64,000 nt of DNA from RPQJ01 sp963846315 (GTDB taxonomy: Bacteria; Pseudomonadota; Gammaproteobacteria; Steroidobacterales; Steroidobacteraceae). Position numbers and translations under genes: made by a program. This document shows positions 1-8,019 of this stretch, in pieces. Within the stretch, counting starts at the first letter, position 1. Each line of letters begins with the position of its first letter. The DNA lies in assembly GCA_963846315.1 (NCBI GenBank), contig CAWJVM010000016.1:124001-188000 (forward strand), written 5' to 3'. The notes under the pieces are model-generated. The model was given only the letters and a program-made list of their open reading frames with translations. It searched no databases and had not been told where the DNA came from.

Positions 1-725
1 GCAACGTCCTGCAACGGACGGACAGCCGGGGCGGCGTCGAGGACATTGCGTCCAACCTGGACCAGCTTGGGATCGTCGTCGCCCCTCGCCCGACCTGCGA
101 CCCGTTCATCATCGACCGCTACCTGGCCGGCGCCGGATTCGCGGGCATCGAACCGCTGCTGATCCTCAACAAGCAGGACCTGATCAGCGCCGGCGACTAC
201 CAAGCCGAGGATTTCAACTTCATTGATACCTACCGGCGGATCGGGATACCGGTCGTGACAGTCTCCGCCAAGCACGGCATTGGCCTCGACGCCCTCAAGG
301 AGCGCCTGCAGGGCCGCCGCACGCTCCTGGCCGGCCAGTCGGGGGTCGGCAAGACCTCGCTGACCAACACGCTCTGCGAGGGCGCCTATCGGGCCACCTC
401 CGAGCTCTCGGTCGGGTCGGGCCAGGGCAAGCACACCACCGTGTCCTCCGCGATCGTGCAACTGCCCTGGGGTGAGCTGACTGACTCCCCTGGCGTCCGG
501 GACTATGCCCCCCCAGTCGTGCCTCTGCCGGACGTTCAGCGGGGTTACCTGGAAATCATCCAGCGGGCGCCCGGCTGCCGTTTCCAGGACTGCCTGCACC
601 TGCGAGAACCGCAGTGCGCGGTACTGGCGGCCGTCCAGTCCGGTGAGATCGACCCCCGGCGGCACGAGAGCTACCGGCGGCTGGTCAACCTGACCCGCCA
701 GCTCGACGACAAGCGGGGCTGGTAG
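1..725 (+). CDS. rsgA: Ribosome small-subunit-dependent GTPase A, C-terminal part
   Basis: The reading frame is open to the window edge, so the N-terminal OB-fold and start lie outside. Visible GTPase elements are circularly permuted as in RsgA/YjeQ: the NKQD base-recognition motif comes first, then the P-loop GQSGVGKTS, then DSPG. A C-terminal zinc knuckle follows with spacing C-x4-C-x-H-x5-C. In the family this GTPase acts in late 30S subunit maturation in the cytoplasm. A GTG inside the gene at 255 is not a real start because the frame continues upstream with conserved sequence. A hairpin follows the stop within 20 bases. Identification is secure; only the N-terminal part cannot be judged. 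Confidence 0.95.
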   Translation, partial: NVLQRTDSRGGVEDIASNLDQLGIVVAPRPTCDPFIIDRYLAGAGFAGIEPLLILNKQDLISAGDYQAEDFNFIDTYRRIGIPVVTVSAKHGIGLDALKERLQGRRTLLAGQSGVGKTSLTNTLCEGAYRATSELSVGSGQGKHTTVSSAIVQLPWGELTDSPGVRDYAPPVVPLPDVQRGYLEIIQRAPGCRFQDCLHLREPQCAVLAAVQSGEIDPRRHESYRRLVNLTRQLDDKRGW

Positions 726-743
726 GGGTTAATCACCAGGGCT

Positions 744-759
744 GCCGACCCCGGTCGGC
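744..759 (+). terminator. Hairpin after rsgA
   Basis: A perfect 7-bp inverted repeat (GCCGACC/GGTCGGC) with a 2-base loop sits 19 bases after the rsgA stop. There is no T-run, so it is only a possible terminator. A TATGAT hexamer at 785-790 could be the -10 of the etfBA promoter, but I see no convincing -35. Confidence 0.4.
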
Positions 760-828
760 CGGTCTCCGCAGCCGGTCGGACTGGTATGATGCTGCGTTGC
801 AACGTTCCAGCTGAACAGGAGTGAGCGC

Positions 829-1578
829 GTGCGCAGAATCATGGTCGGTGTCAAACGCGTCGTGGACTACAACGTCCGCATCCGTGTCAAACCGGACAAC
901 ACGGGCGTCATCACCGAAGGCGTCAAGATGAGCATCAACCCCTTCGATGAGATCGCGCTCGAACAGGCGCTGCGCATCAAGGAACAGGGCCTGGCCGACG
1001 AAGTGCTGGCCGTCAGCATCGGACCGACGGACACCCAGCAGCAGTTGCGCACCGCGCTGGCAATGGGCGCCGACCGCGCGATCCTGGTGCAGACCGACGC
1101 GGCCATGGCACCGCTTACGATCGCGAAGATCTTCCAGAAGATCGCCGAGGCCGAGCAGCCGTTCCTGACGCTGCTGGGCAAGCAAGCCATCGACGATGAC
1201 AACGGCCAGACCGCCCAGATGCTCGCGGCCCTGCTCGACCGCCCGCAGGCCATGTCCTGCTCCAAGGTCGACATCGCCGATGGCAAGGCCACGGTCACGC
1301 GTGAAGTCGACAGCGGCCTCGAGACCCTCGAGGTCGACCTGCCGGCCGTGCTGTCGGTCGACCTCCGCCTCAACGAGCCGCGCTACGTGAAGTTGCCGGA
1401 CATCATGAAGGCGAAGAAGAAGCCGCTCGACACCAAGAGCGTCGCCGACTACGGCGTGACGGAAGGTGCGGCGTTCAAGACCGTCAAGGTCGATCCGCCG
1501 CCGAGCCGCCAGAAAGGCATCATGGTCAAGGACGTCGCCGAACTCGTCGGCGTGCTGAAGCAGAAGGGGCTGATCTGA
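829..1578 (+). CDS. etfB: Electron transfer flavoprotein beta subunit
   Basis: 249 aa, the usual EtfB length. The N-terminus reads like EtfB (VGVKRVVDYNVRIRVK), and the AMP-binding half carries the DDDNGQTAQM region. EtfB with EtfA forms the soluble FAD heterodimer that passes electrons from acyl-CoA and related dehydrogenases towards ETF-quinone oxidoreductase. I prefer the GTG start because AGGAG (817-821) lies 7 bases upstream; the in-frame ATG at 841 is 19 bases from that site. The stop shares one base with the etfA start, so the two are probably translationally coupled. No ETF:quinone oxidoreductase or dehydrogenase gene is adjacent. Confidence 0.95.
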   Translation: MRRIMVGVKRVVDYNVRIRVKPDNTGVITEGVKMSINPFDEIALEQALRIKEQGLADEVLAVSIGPTDTQQQLRTALAMGADRAILVQTDAAMAPLTIAKIFQKIAEAEQPFLTLLGKQAIDDDNGQTAQMLAALLDRPQAMSCSKVDIADGKATVTREVDSGLETLEVDLPAVLSVDLRLNEPRYVKLPDIMKAKKKPLDTKSVADYGVTEGAAFKTVKVDPPPSRQKGIMVKDVAELVGVLKQKGLI

Positions 1579-2519
1579 TGAGCAAGATATTGATCATCGC
1601 CGAACACGACGGCGGGAAGCTGAACGCCAGCACGGCAAAGTGCGTCACCTGCGCCTCGAAGATCGCTGGAGCCACCATCGACGTCGCTGTACTTGCAGCG
1701 GATGGGTCGGCCGTTGCGGCTGAGGCTGCCGCGCTCGCGGGCATCAGCAAGGTCATCGTCGTCGAGAGCCCCGCCAACAAGGAGCCGCTGGCGGCCACCC
1801 TGGCGCCGCAGATCGTGAAGATCGCGGCTGGTTACACGCACGTGTTCGGCCCGTCCACGACGTTCGGCAAGGACGTCATGCCACGGGTCGCGGCGCTGCT
1901 CGGCGTGAGCCAGGTGTCGGACATCATGGCGGTCGAAAGCTCGCACACCTTCAAGCGCCCGATTTACGCGGGTAATGCAATCCTCACCGTCGAAGCACCT
2001 GCCGGCGCAACCGTCGTTGCCACCGTGCGCGTCGCTTCGTTCGAAGCGGCTGGCTCGGGTGGCAGCGCGACCGTCGAAAAGGTCGATCCGGGCGTCGCCC
2101 TGCCCTCGCACACCCGCTTCGTGTCGCGTTCGGGCGCAGCGACGGGCCGTCCGGACCTGCAGTCGGCCGCCAAGGTGGTTTCGGGTGGGCGTGCGCTCGG
2201 CAGCGCCGAGAACTTCAAGCTGATCTATTCGCTCGCCGACAAACTCGGCGCTGCGGTCGGCGCATCGCGCGCCGCGGTCGATGCGGGTTATGTCCCGAAC
2301 GACCTGCAGGTCGGCCAGACCGGCAAGATCATCGCTCCGCAGGTGTACTTCGCGATCGGCATTTCGGGCGCGATCCAGCACATGACCGGGATCAAGGACG
2401 CGCGCACGATCGTCGCGATCAACAAGGACGGCGAAGCGCCGATCTTCGAGAGCGCGGATGTCGGCCTGGTCGGCGATTTGTTCACGATCGTGCCGGAGCT
2501 CGAGAAAGCGCTGGGCTGA
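1578..2519 (+). CDS. etfA: Electron transfer flavoprotein alpha subunit
   Basis: 313 aa. The C-terminal FAD-binding half shows the EtfA signatures GQTGKIIAPQVYFAIGISGA and IQHMTGIKDARTIVAINKD. The N-terminal half is the usual EtfA Rossmann-like domain (HVFGPSTTFGKDVMPRVAAL). It pairs with EtfB to make the FAD-containing electron carrier. The start overlaps the etfB stop by one base (TGATG). The gene is followed by a REP-like palindrome and then a strong intrinsic terminator, so etfBA looks like a complete two-gene operon. Confidence 0.95.
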   Translation: MSKILIIAEHDGGKLNASTAKCVTCASKIAGATIDVAVLAADGSAVAAEAAALAGISKVIVVESPANKEPLAATLAPQIVKIAAGYTHVFGPSTTFGKDVMPRVAALLGVSQVSDIMAVESSHTFKRPIYAGNAILTVEAPAGATVVATVRVASFEAAGSGGSATVEKVDPGVALPSHTRFVSRSGAATGRPDLQSAAKVVSGGRALGSAENFKLIYSLADKLGAAVGASRAAVDAGYVPNDLQVGQTGKIIAPQVYFAIGISGAIQHMTGIKDARTIVAINKDGEAPIFESADVGLVGDLFTIVPELEKALG

Positions 2520-2528
2520 CCTCCTGCG

Positions 2529-2554
2529 CCCTCTCCCGCTTCAGCGGGAGAGGG
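2529..2554. repeat. REP-like palindrome
   Basis: A perfect 12-bp stem (CCCTCTCCCGCT/AGCGGGAGAGGG) has a 2-base loop and is followed by TTGGGGTGAGGG. This sequence class is a common extragenic palindrome in high-GC Proteobacteria. No second copy was noticed in the window. It has no T-run, and the real terminator follows 28 bases later. Confidence 0.6.
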
Positions 2555-2581
2555 TTGGGGTGAGGGCTCTACGATACAAAT

Positions 2582-2611
2582 CCGGCAACCTCGAAGTTGC
2601 CGGTTTTTTTT
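2582..2611 (+). terminator. Intrinsic terminator of etfBA
   Basis: An 8-bp stem CCGGCAAC/GTTGCCGG with a 6-base loop is followed directly by eight T residues. This is a textbook Rho-independent terminator for plus-strand transcription. Confidence 0.9.
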
Positions 2612-2733
2612 GCGACTGCCGATCCCGCAGGGTCTGTCAGGTCGGAAACAGACGGCAGGTCCTTACAGGCCTGTACCCTCCGCATGGCACACTGCCGCCA
2701 CTGCCTTCGGGCGATCAATCCACCGGAGTGCCA

Positions 2734-3525
2734 ATGCAGAAGTTGGCTGCAGAGTTCTTGACCATCGTCCTGGGCGTGTTGATCGCGCTGGGCGTCGACG
2801 GCTGGCGCCAGGACCGCGAGGAACTTAAGGTCGCAAGCGAACACCTGCGCGACATCACCGCCGAACTGCGGCAGAACCTGTGCACTGTGGAACGCATCCG
2901 GATGCGGCACATGCCCCGCAAAATCGAGAACCTGCAGACCGTGCTGAACTTCCTCAACGACCCCCAGGCTGAGGTCGCTGACCCTGCCGCGCTGCTGCAC
3001 GCGTTTGCGCGCAGCACGTCTTCGGCCCGGCCCTGGCTGGTGGACAACCAGTACCAGGCGCTCCAGAACTCGGGCAACGTCCGGCTCATGCGCAAGCTGC
3101 AACCGGACCTGGTGCTGTCCAGCGTCTATGAAGGTCCCGACGTGCTGTTCTCGCAGGACGAGCGGATCCGGGGCACTTACCCGGTCGTAGTCAATGAACT
3201 GATCCCGGCGCAGCTGCAGTCCGAGTTCAGCCAGCTCAAAGGCTATGCCCGGGACGCGACGGCGCCGATCCTGATCGACGACACCGACCTGGCTAAGGCG
3301 GTCGAGGCCATCCGGGCGCGCCGCGTCGAATTGCTCGGACTCGCCCGCAACGAGGCTGCAGTCACGACCGGGCGCTGGTACGCGCTGACGCGAATTTCAG
3401 AGGACCTGACCGCCGCAATCCAGGAACTTGCGCGCTGGGACCGGTCGACAGTCTCGCTGAAAGATCAACTCACGGAATGCACTTCTGCCAGAGTGTTTCG
3501 GACTGCGATTCCTGCACACAAGTGA
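2734..3525 (+). CDS. Membrane-anchored hypothetical protein
   Basis: 263 aa, function not recognised. I chose the ATG preceded by CCGGAG; the open frame extends further upstream through the etfBA terminator, which cannot be coding. The N-terminus holds one hydrophobic segment (about residues 5-21, AAEFLTIVLGVLIALGVDGW). Charged, helical sequence follows, probably facing the cytoplasm or periplasm as a coiled coil or helical bundle. The short hydrophobic start followed by a W-x-x-DREE stretch resembles a family of uncharacterised proteins I have seen in gammaproteobacteria, but I cannot name a domain with confidence. It stands alone between an intrinsic terminator and a convergent MAPEG gene. 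Confidence 0.75.
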   Translation: MQKLAAEFLTIVLGVLIALGVDGWRQDREELKVASEHLRDITAELRQNLCTVERIRMRHMPRKIENLQTVLNFLNDPQAEVADPAALLHAFARSTSSARPWLVDNQYQALQNSGNVRLMRKLQPDLVLSSVYEGPDVLFSQDERIRGTYPVVVNELIPAQLQSEFSQLKGYARDATAPILIDDTDLAKAVEAIRARRVELLGLARNEAAVTTGRWYALTRISEDLTAAIQELARWDRSTVSLKDQLTECTSARVFRTAIPAHK

Positions 3526-3545
3526 ACATTCAGTCGCCGCGCGCT

Positions 3546-3944
3546 TCAAACAAACGAACGCACCAGCAGGTATACGCTGAGCACCAGGATCGACGTCCAC
3601 GAGATCGCCGAGCCATAGAACCGCCCGAACGAACGGGCGCGGACGGTGCTGAGTCCGTAGGCATGCAGCATTCGACCGGCCAGGAACGCGGCGCCCATCA
3701 GGTGCAGGAACACGAAAGCGGCACCACTCAGTTCGGCGAGCAACAGCAGGATCAGGAACGTCGGCGTGTACTCGGTGAAATTGCCGTGCACTCTCACCGG
3801 CTGCTCCAGCGCGTGGTCGTCACCGACGCCGAGCGGGACCTTGCGGCCGAGCCGCAAGCGCACGACGTTGAATGCCAGCGCGATCAACAGGACACCGCAA
3901 AGTGCGGCATACAGCATGGTCACGACCGGAAGGGTGTAAGTCAT
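3546..3944 (-). CDS. MAPEG family membrane protein
   Basis: 132 aa with four hydrophobic helices. The E-x-x-x-R/N-x-x-E-arrangement of MAPEG proteins is visible in the loop after helix 1: ALEQPVRVHGNFTEYTPTF. MAPEG members include glutathione-dependent transferases and eicosanoid enzymes. The bacterial versions like this one are mostly uncharacterised inner-membrane proteins. The start is the ATG of MTYTLPVV; the frame runs further upstream but that part is arginine/serine-rich antisense sequence of the next gene. It lies downstream of the peroxiredoxin on the same strand with a long palindrome between them. The pairing with a peroxide-reducing enzyme is suggestive only. Confidence 0.85.
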   Translation of the reverse strand: MTYTLPVVTMLYAALCGVLLIALAFNVVRLRLGRKVPLGVGDDHALEQPVRVHGNFTEYTPTFLILLLLAELSGAAFVFLHLMGAAFLAGRMLHAYGLSTVRARSFGRFYGSAISWTSILVLSVYLLVRSFV

Positions 3945-3965
3945 TGGCCGGGACTCCAATGCACG

Positions 3966-3991
3966 AACGGCGTGCCTCGAGGCACGCCGTT
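3966..3991 (-). terminator. 26-bp palindrome between peroxiredoxin and MAPEG genes
   Basis: AACGGCGTGCCTC/GAGGCACGCCGTT is a perfect inverted repeat with no loop bases, located 30 bases after the peroxiredoxin stop. No T-run follows on the minus strand, so it could be a weak terminator, an mRNA-stabilising hairpin or an operator for the MAPEG gene. Confidence 0.5.
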
Positions 3992-4020
3992 GCGCAGGTC
4001 GATGGTGTGTCGGAAAGGAA

Positions 4021-4503
4021 TTACAGCTGGCCCAGCACGTAGTCCGCGCTCGAGACCTTGAACTCGCCCGGGCCCTCGACGAAGAGCCCCGTGACCATGC
4101 CGTCTTTCGCGATGACTGCGAAGCGCTGGCCGCGCACACCCATGCCGAAGCCACTGGCATTCAATTCGAGGCCCAGCGCCTTGGCGTATTCCGCATTGCC
4201 GTCGGCCAGCATCAGCACGCCGTCGCCGACGTTCGAGTGCTTGCCCCATGCGTTCATCACGAACACGTCGTTGACCGCCATGCAGGCGATCGTGTCGACG
4301 CCCTTGGCCTTGATCGCGCCGGCTTTTTCCACGAAGCCCGGCAGGTGCTTGGCATCGCAGGTGGGCGTGAATGCGCCCGGCACGGAAAACAGCACCACTG
4401 TCTTGCCGGCGAACAGCTGGTCCGTGGTCAGGTTCTGCGGGCCGTCCTTGGTCATCGTCTTGAACGTGCCGGCGGGCAGCTTGTCGCCCACTTTGATGGT
4501 CAT
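4021..4503 (-). CDS. Peroxiredoxin, Prx5-type thiol peroxidase
   Basis: 160 aa, the full length of the AhpC/TSA Prx5 subfamily. The peroxidatic cysteine sits in PGAFTPTCDAKHLPGF, matching the family PGAFTPTC signature. The conserved arginine region GMGVRGQRFAVIAKDG is present. The enzyme should reduce hydrogen peroxide and alkyl hydroperoxides in the cytoplasm using glutathione/glutaredoxin or thioredoxin. No fused glutaredoxin domain is present. The start ATG has GGGGAGG a few bases upstream. It is divergent from the DUF2058 gene across about 185 bp that must hold both promoters. Confidence 0.93.
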   Translation of the reverse strand: MTIKVGDKLPAGTFKTMTKDGPQNLTTDQLFAGKTVVLFSVPGAFTPTCDAKHLPGFVEKAGAIKAKGVDTIACMAVNDVFVMNAWGKHSNVGDGVLMLADGNAEYAKALGLELNASGFGMGVRGQRFAVIAKDGMVTGLFVEGPGEFKVSSADYVLGQL

Positions 4504-4688
4504 GGTCGGATCCTCCCCGGACTGGTGGCCGGATGGTAAGAAAGGCAGCGCCGGATCTTAGCAGGACGGGCTGTCAGCCTGCTCCTGCTGTTTGACCCGA
4601 GTTTCGTGACCGTTTCGCGCTTCGCATCCTGCCGCCCACTGCGTAACATACGCGGCCTTGGCCCACCCCCGGTTTTCGAGGTTCCAGC

Positions 4689-5246
4689 ATGTCCGGCTTG
4701 TCGTTGCGTGAGCAGTTGCTGCAGGCCGGGCTGGTCAGCGAGAAGCAGGTCAAGCAGGCCGAGCAGAGCCACAAGCGCCAGACCTTCACCGATCGCAAGC
4801 AGGTCGGCAAGAAGGACCGCAATTTCCGCGAGGAGCAGCGCCAGGCCGAGTTGCAGAAGCAGGCGGCGGCCAAGGCAGCGAAAGACGCCGAACTCAACCG
4901 CAAGCGCGAAGAGAAAGCCGCGGCCAAGGCGCGCTGGGCAGAGATCCGCCAGCTCGTGGAGCAGAACAAGATTGCGAAGCCCGAGAGCGACGACTACTTC
5001 AACTTTGTCATCAACGGCAAGGTCGGCCGCATCCCGGTGGATGCCTCACTGCGTGAACGCATCGTCCGCGGCGACATCGCCATCGTCCGCTGCGACGGTC
5101 ACTATGAACTGGTGCCGGCCGAGACCGGCGAGCGCATCAAGGAACGCGAACCGCGTGCCGTCGTGAACACGTCGGACAAGGTGGAATCGACGCCGGTCGA
5201 CGACGCCTACAAGGACTTCGTCGTTCCCGACGACCTGGTCTGGTAA
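4689..5246 (+). CDS. DUF2058 (YaiL-type) protein
   Basis: 185 aa. The N-terminus LSLREQLLQAGLVSEKQVKQ, a long lysine/arginine/alanine-rich helical middle (residues about 25-90), and a C-terminal globular part with FNFVINGKVGRIPVD identify the DUF2058 family, typical of gammaproteobacteria. Family members are nucleoid- or RNA-associated proteins of unclear function; E. coli YaiL is the reference. The ATG has GAGG upstream. The last 40 bases overlap the 3' end of the convergent DAHP synthase gene. Confidence 0.88.
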   Translation: MSGLSLREQLLQAGLVSEKQVKQAEQSHKRQTFTDRKQVGKKDRNFREEQRQAELQKQAAAKAAKDAELNRKREEKAAAKARWAEIRQLVEQNKIAKPESDDYFNFVINGKVGRIPVDASLRERIVRGDIAIVRCDGHYELVPAETGERIKEREPRAVVNTSDKVESTPVDDAYKDFVVPDDLVW

Positions 5247-6313
5247 GCGCTTGCGAAGCGCGGTGCTGAACGCAGCCGTTGGTCCAGCGAGACCAACATG
5301 CCTTCGGTCGTCGCCCAGTCCACGCAGGCGTCCGTCACCGAGACGCCGTATTGCAACTCGCTGCGATCGCTGCTGAGCGGCTGGCTGCCCCAGTTCAGGT
5401 TGCTCTCGAGCATGAACCCCACCAGCGAGCGGTTGCCTTCGAGGATCTGGTTGGCCAGGTTCTCGGCCACCAGCGGCTGCAGGCCCGGATCCTTGTTGGA
5501 ATTGCCATGGCTGCAGTCGACCACGATGTTGGCCGGCAGCCCGGCCTTATCGAGCTCGCGCTCGGCCAGCGCAAGGCTCACCGAATCGTAGTTGGTCCGC
5601 GAGCCGCCGCCACGCAGCACGATGTGGCCGTACTTGTTGCCGCGCGTACGGAAGACGGCGGACTGGCCCTGCTGCGTAATGCCCAGGAAGTGGTGCGGAT
5701 GGCGCACCGATTGCAACGCGTTGATTGCGACCGTCAGCGAGCCGTCCGTGCCGTTCTTGAAGCCCACCGGCGTGGAAAGCCCGCTCGCCATCTCGCGGTG
5801 GGTCTGCGACTCCGTCGTGCGGGCGCCGATCGCCGTCCACGTGATGAGCTCGGACAGGTACTGCGGCATGATCGGGTCGAGCGCCTCGGTGGCCGCCGGT
5901 ACGCCGAGATCGGCCAGGTACAGCAGCAGTTCGCGCGCGACGCGGATGCCTTTCTCGATGTGGAACGAGTCGTCCATGTCGGGATCGTTGATGAGGCCTT
6001 TCCAGCCCACTGTCGTCCGCGGTTTCTCGAAATAGACGCGCATGACCAGCAGCATCGTCTTCTCGACCTTTGCTGCCAGCCCGCTCAGGCGCTGCGCATA
6101 CTCGCGCGCGGCGACTGGGTCGTGGATCGAACACGGACCGACGACGACGAAGAGGCGCGGGTCGTCACGATCAAGGATTCTGCGCACAGCCTGGCGGCTG
6201 CGATACACGAATTCCTCGGCCGCCTGCGGCAGCGGCAAGTCGTGCTTGATAGCCTCCGGCGTCGGCAGTAGCTCGCTCGAGACGACGTTGATGTTCTGGA
6301 GTCTTTCCTGCAT
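5207..6313 (-). CDS. 3-deoxy-7-phosphoheptulonate synthase (class I)
   Basis: 368 aa. It condenses phosphoenolpyruvate and erythrose 4-phosphate to DAHP, the first step of the shikimate pathway. Class I AroFGH features are all visible: VVGPCSIHD (metal and PEP site), the GARTTESQTHREMASGLS loop, GFKNGTDG, and VDCSHGNSNK. The N-terminal extension that carries allosteric sites in AroF/G/H is present, but I cannot tell from sequence alone which aromatic amino acid inhibits it. The C-terminal 15-20 residues lie over the convergent DUF2058 gene. It follows kynA on the same strand with a 51-base gap, so read-through from that operon is possible. Confidence 0.95.
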   Translation of the reverse strand: MQERLQNINVVSSELLPTPEAIKHDLPLPQAAEEFVYRSRQAVRRILDRDDPRLFVVVGPCSIHDPVAAREYAQRLSGLAAKVEKTMLLVMRVYFEKPRTTVGWKGLINDPDMDDSFHIEKGIRVARELLLYLADLGVPAATEALDPIMPQYLSELITWTAIGARTTESQTHREMASGLSTPVGFKNGTDGSLTVAINALQSVRHPHHFLGITQQGQSAVFRTRGNKYGHIVLRGGGSRTNYDSVSLALAERELDKAGLPANIVVDCSHGNSNKDPGLQPLVAENLANQILEGNRSLVGFMLESNLNWGSQPLSSDRSELQYGVSVTDACVDWATTEGMLVSLDQRLRSAPRFASAYQTRSSGTTKSL

Positions 6314-6364
6314 GGACGCGCTCGGGGGGCCGGCATGGCCCGCAACCCGGGGATTCTACACGCG

Positions 6365-7246
6365 TCAGATCGAGGTTCGGACGCTCCAGAGTTCCGGAAA
6401 GAACCGGAGCTCGAGGGCCTTCGCGAGGTAAGCCACCCCGCTCGAGCCGCCCGTACCGCGCTTGTAGCCGATGATCCGCTCGACAGTCTTCACATGGGCA
6501 AAACGCCACAGCTGGAAGCGCTGGTCGAGGTCGACAAGTTTCTCGGCCAGCTCGTACAGGTCCCAGTGTTCCTCGGTATTGCGATAGACCATGAGCCACG
6601 CCGCCGTGACGTCCGGATGCTCTGCGTACGGCAAGCTCCAGTCGCGCTGTAGCAGCTCGGCGGGGACCGAAAACCCACGGCGCCCCAGCAGGCGCAACAC
6701 CTCGTCGTACAAGCTCGGACTGTGCAGCGCCTCGTGCAGCGGCGCATAGACCAGCGGCGTCCGCTTGTGGACCTCGATCATCGCCGCGTTCTTGTTGCCG
6801 ATCAGGTACTCGAGCATCCGGTACTGGAAGCTCTGGAAGCCAGACGATTTTCCTAATGATTCGCGAAACGCCGAGTAGTCCGCCGGCGTCATGGTGCTCA
6901 GCACGTCCCAGGATTGCGCGAGCTGCTGCTGTACGCGTGAAACCCGCGCCAACATCTTGAACGCCGGACCGAGGTCGTCGCCGCGGATCTGCGTGATCGC
7001 CGCCTGCAACTCGTGCACGCACAGCTTCATCCACAGCTCGGACGTCTGGTGCATGACGATGAAGAGCATCTCGTCGTGCTGGCCCGACAGCGGTTGCTGT
7101 GCGCCCAGCACCTTGTCGAGATGCAGGTAGTCGCCGTAACTCAGCGATTCGCCGAGATCCCAGTGAATTCGCTCGCCGGCCAGTTCGACGGAGGCACCGA
7201 GGGAAGGCTTGCGGGCTCCGCCGCCGTCGTCGCGAGATTCGCTCAT
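6365..7246 (-). CDS. kynA: Tryptophan 2,3-dioxygenase
   Basis: 293 aa. A heme enzyme that opens the indole ring of L-tryptophan to N-formylkynurenine. Recognisable motifs are LSYGDYLHLD, FIVMHQTSELWMKL, the heme-ligand region RFAHVKTVERIIGYKRGTGG and SSGVAYL. The ATG overlaps the stop of the upstream metallopeptidase gene by four bases (ATGA), which fixes the start and implies coupled translation. No kynB, kynU or nad genes are adjacent, so the pathway must continue elsewhere. Its position at the end of an ABC-export and metallopeptidase operon is unusual. Confidence 0.95.
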   Translation of the reverse strand: MSESRDDGGGARKPSLGASVELAGERIHWDLGESLSYGDYLHLDKVLGAQQPLSGQHDEMLFIVMHQTSELWMKLCVHELQAAITQIRGDDLGPAFKMLARVSRVQQQLAQSWDVLSTMTPADYSAFRESLGKSSGFQSFQYRMLEYLIGNKNAAMIEVHKRTPLVYAPLHEALHSPSLYDEVLRLLGRRGFSVPAELLQRDWSLPYAEHPDVTAAWLMVYRNTEEHWDLYELAEKLVDLDQRFQLWRFAHVKTVERIIGYKRGTGGSSGVAYLAKALELRFFPELWSVRTSI

Positions 7247-8016
7247 GGAAACACCCAGGCTGGCACGTGCCGCCAGCCCTGCAGCAGCTCGACATCGAGC
7301 GGCTTCCAGCCCGGTTCGAAAGAATCGACGAGGGACCAGAACCGCTTCGAGTGGTTCATGTGCCGGCGATGGCAGAGTTCGTGGATCATCAGGTAGCGCA
7401 CGACCTCGGGGCGCTGGAACAGCAGGCAGACATTGAGGCTGATGGTACCCCGAGTCGAGCAACTGCCCCACCGGGTGCGTTGACGGCGCACAGTCATGCG
7501 CGTGTAGTCGATGCCGAGTTCGGCGGCGAGTGCCCGCAGGCGATGCGAGAGTTCATGACTGGCTAGCCGCGTGAGCCACGGCACGAGGGCCTGGTGTGCA
7601 TAGTGGTCGGTGACGGCCGGTGCATGGACTCGCAACACCGAATCGCCCACCTGTTCCGCCCGCACGCGCCGCCCGGGCACGTATGCGACCGACACCTGCC
7701 GATCGAGCAAGCGGATCGCCACCGTGTCGGGCTGCCGGTCCGCCGCCTTTGGCGCCAGTTGCAGCAGTTCCTTCGACCGACGCTCGGCCCACTTGCGGTG
7801 GCGGGCCACGAAACGCTCGACGGCGGGCACGCCGACGCCCTGCGGCACGACGACTTCGACCTGGCCGCCCGGAAACACACGCATCGACATGCGGCGTGCC
7901 CGCCGGCTGATGCGCACGTTCCACGCGACGCCGACCTCACGGTCAGTCCAGAGCGTCATTTGCAGCGGTTGCGCGTCCGACGGATTCCCGGCTGCGCTGC
8001 GACCCAGGCCACGCAT
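7243..8016 (-). CDS. YgjP-like M48-type metallopeptidase (DUF45)
   Basis: 257 aa. The zinc-peptidase signature HELCH is followed by RRHMNHSKRFW, the pattern of the YgjP/WLM group. The preceding RWGSCSTRGTISLN is also typical. It is predicted to be cytoplasmic because no signal peptide is seen. Substrates of this family are poorly known; some relatives act on DNA-protein crosslinks. The ATG lies three bases after the stop of the upstream permease gene; an internal ATG at 7959 would remove 19 poorly conserved residues and is an alternative start. The stop overlaps the kynA start. Confidence 0.88.
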   Translation of the reverse strand: MRGLGRSAAGNPSDAQPLQMTLWTDREVGVAWNVRISRRARRMSMRVFPGGQVEVVVPQGVGVPAVERFVARHRKWAERRSKELLQLAPKAADRQPDTVAIRLLDRQVSVAYVPGRRVRAEQVGDSVLRVHAPAVTDHYAHQALVPWLTRLASHELSHRLRALAAELGIDYTRMTVRRQRTRWGSCSTRGTISLNVCLLFQRPEVVRYLMIHELCHRRHMNHSKRFWSLVDSFEPGWKPLDVELLQGWRHVPAWVFP

Positions 8017-8019
8017 CGG

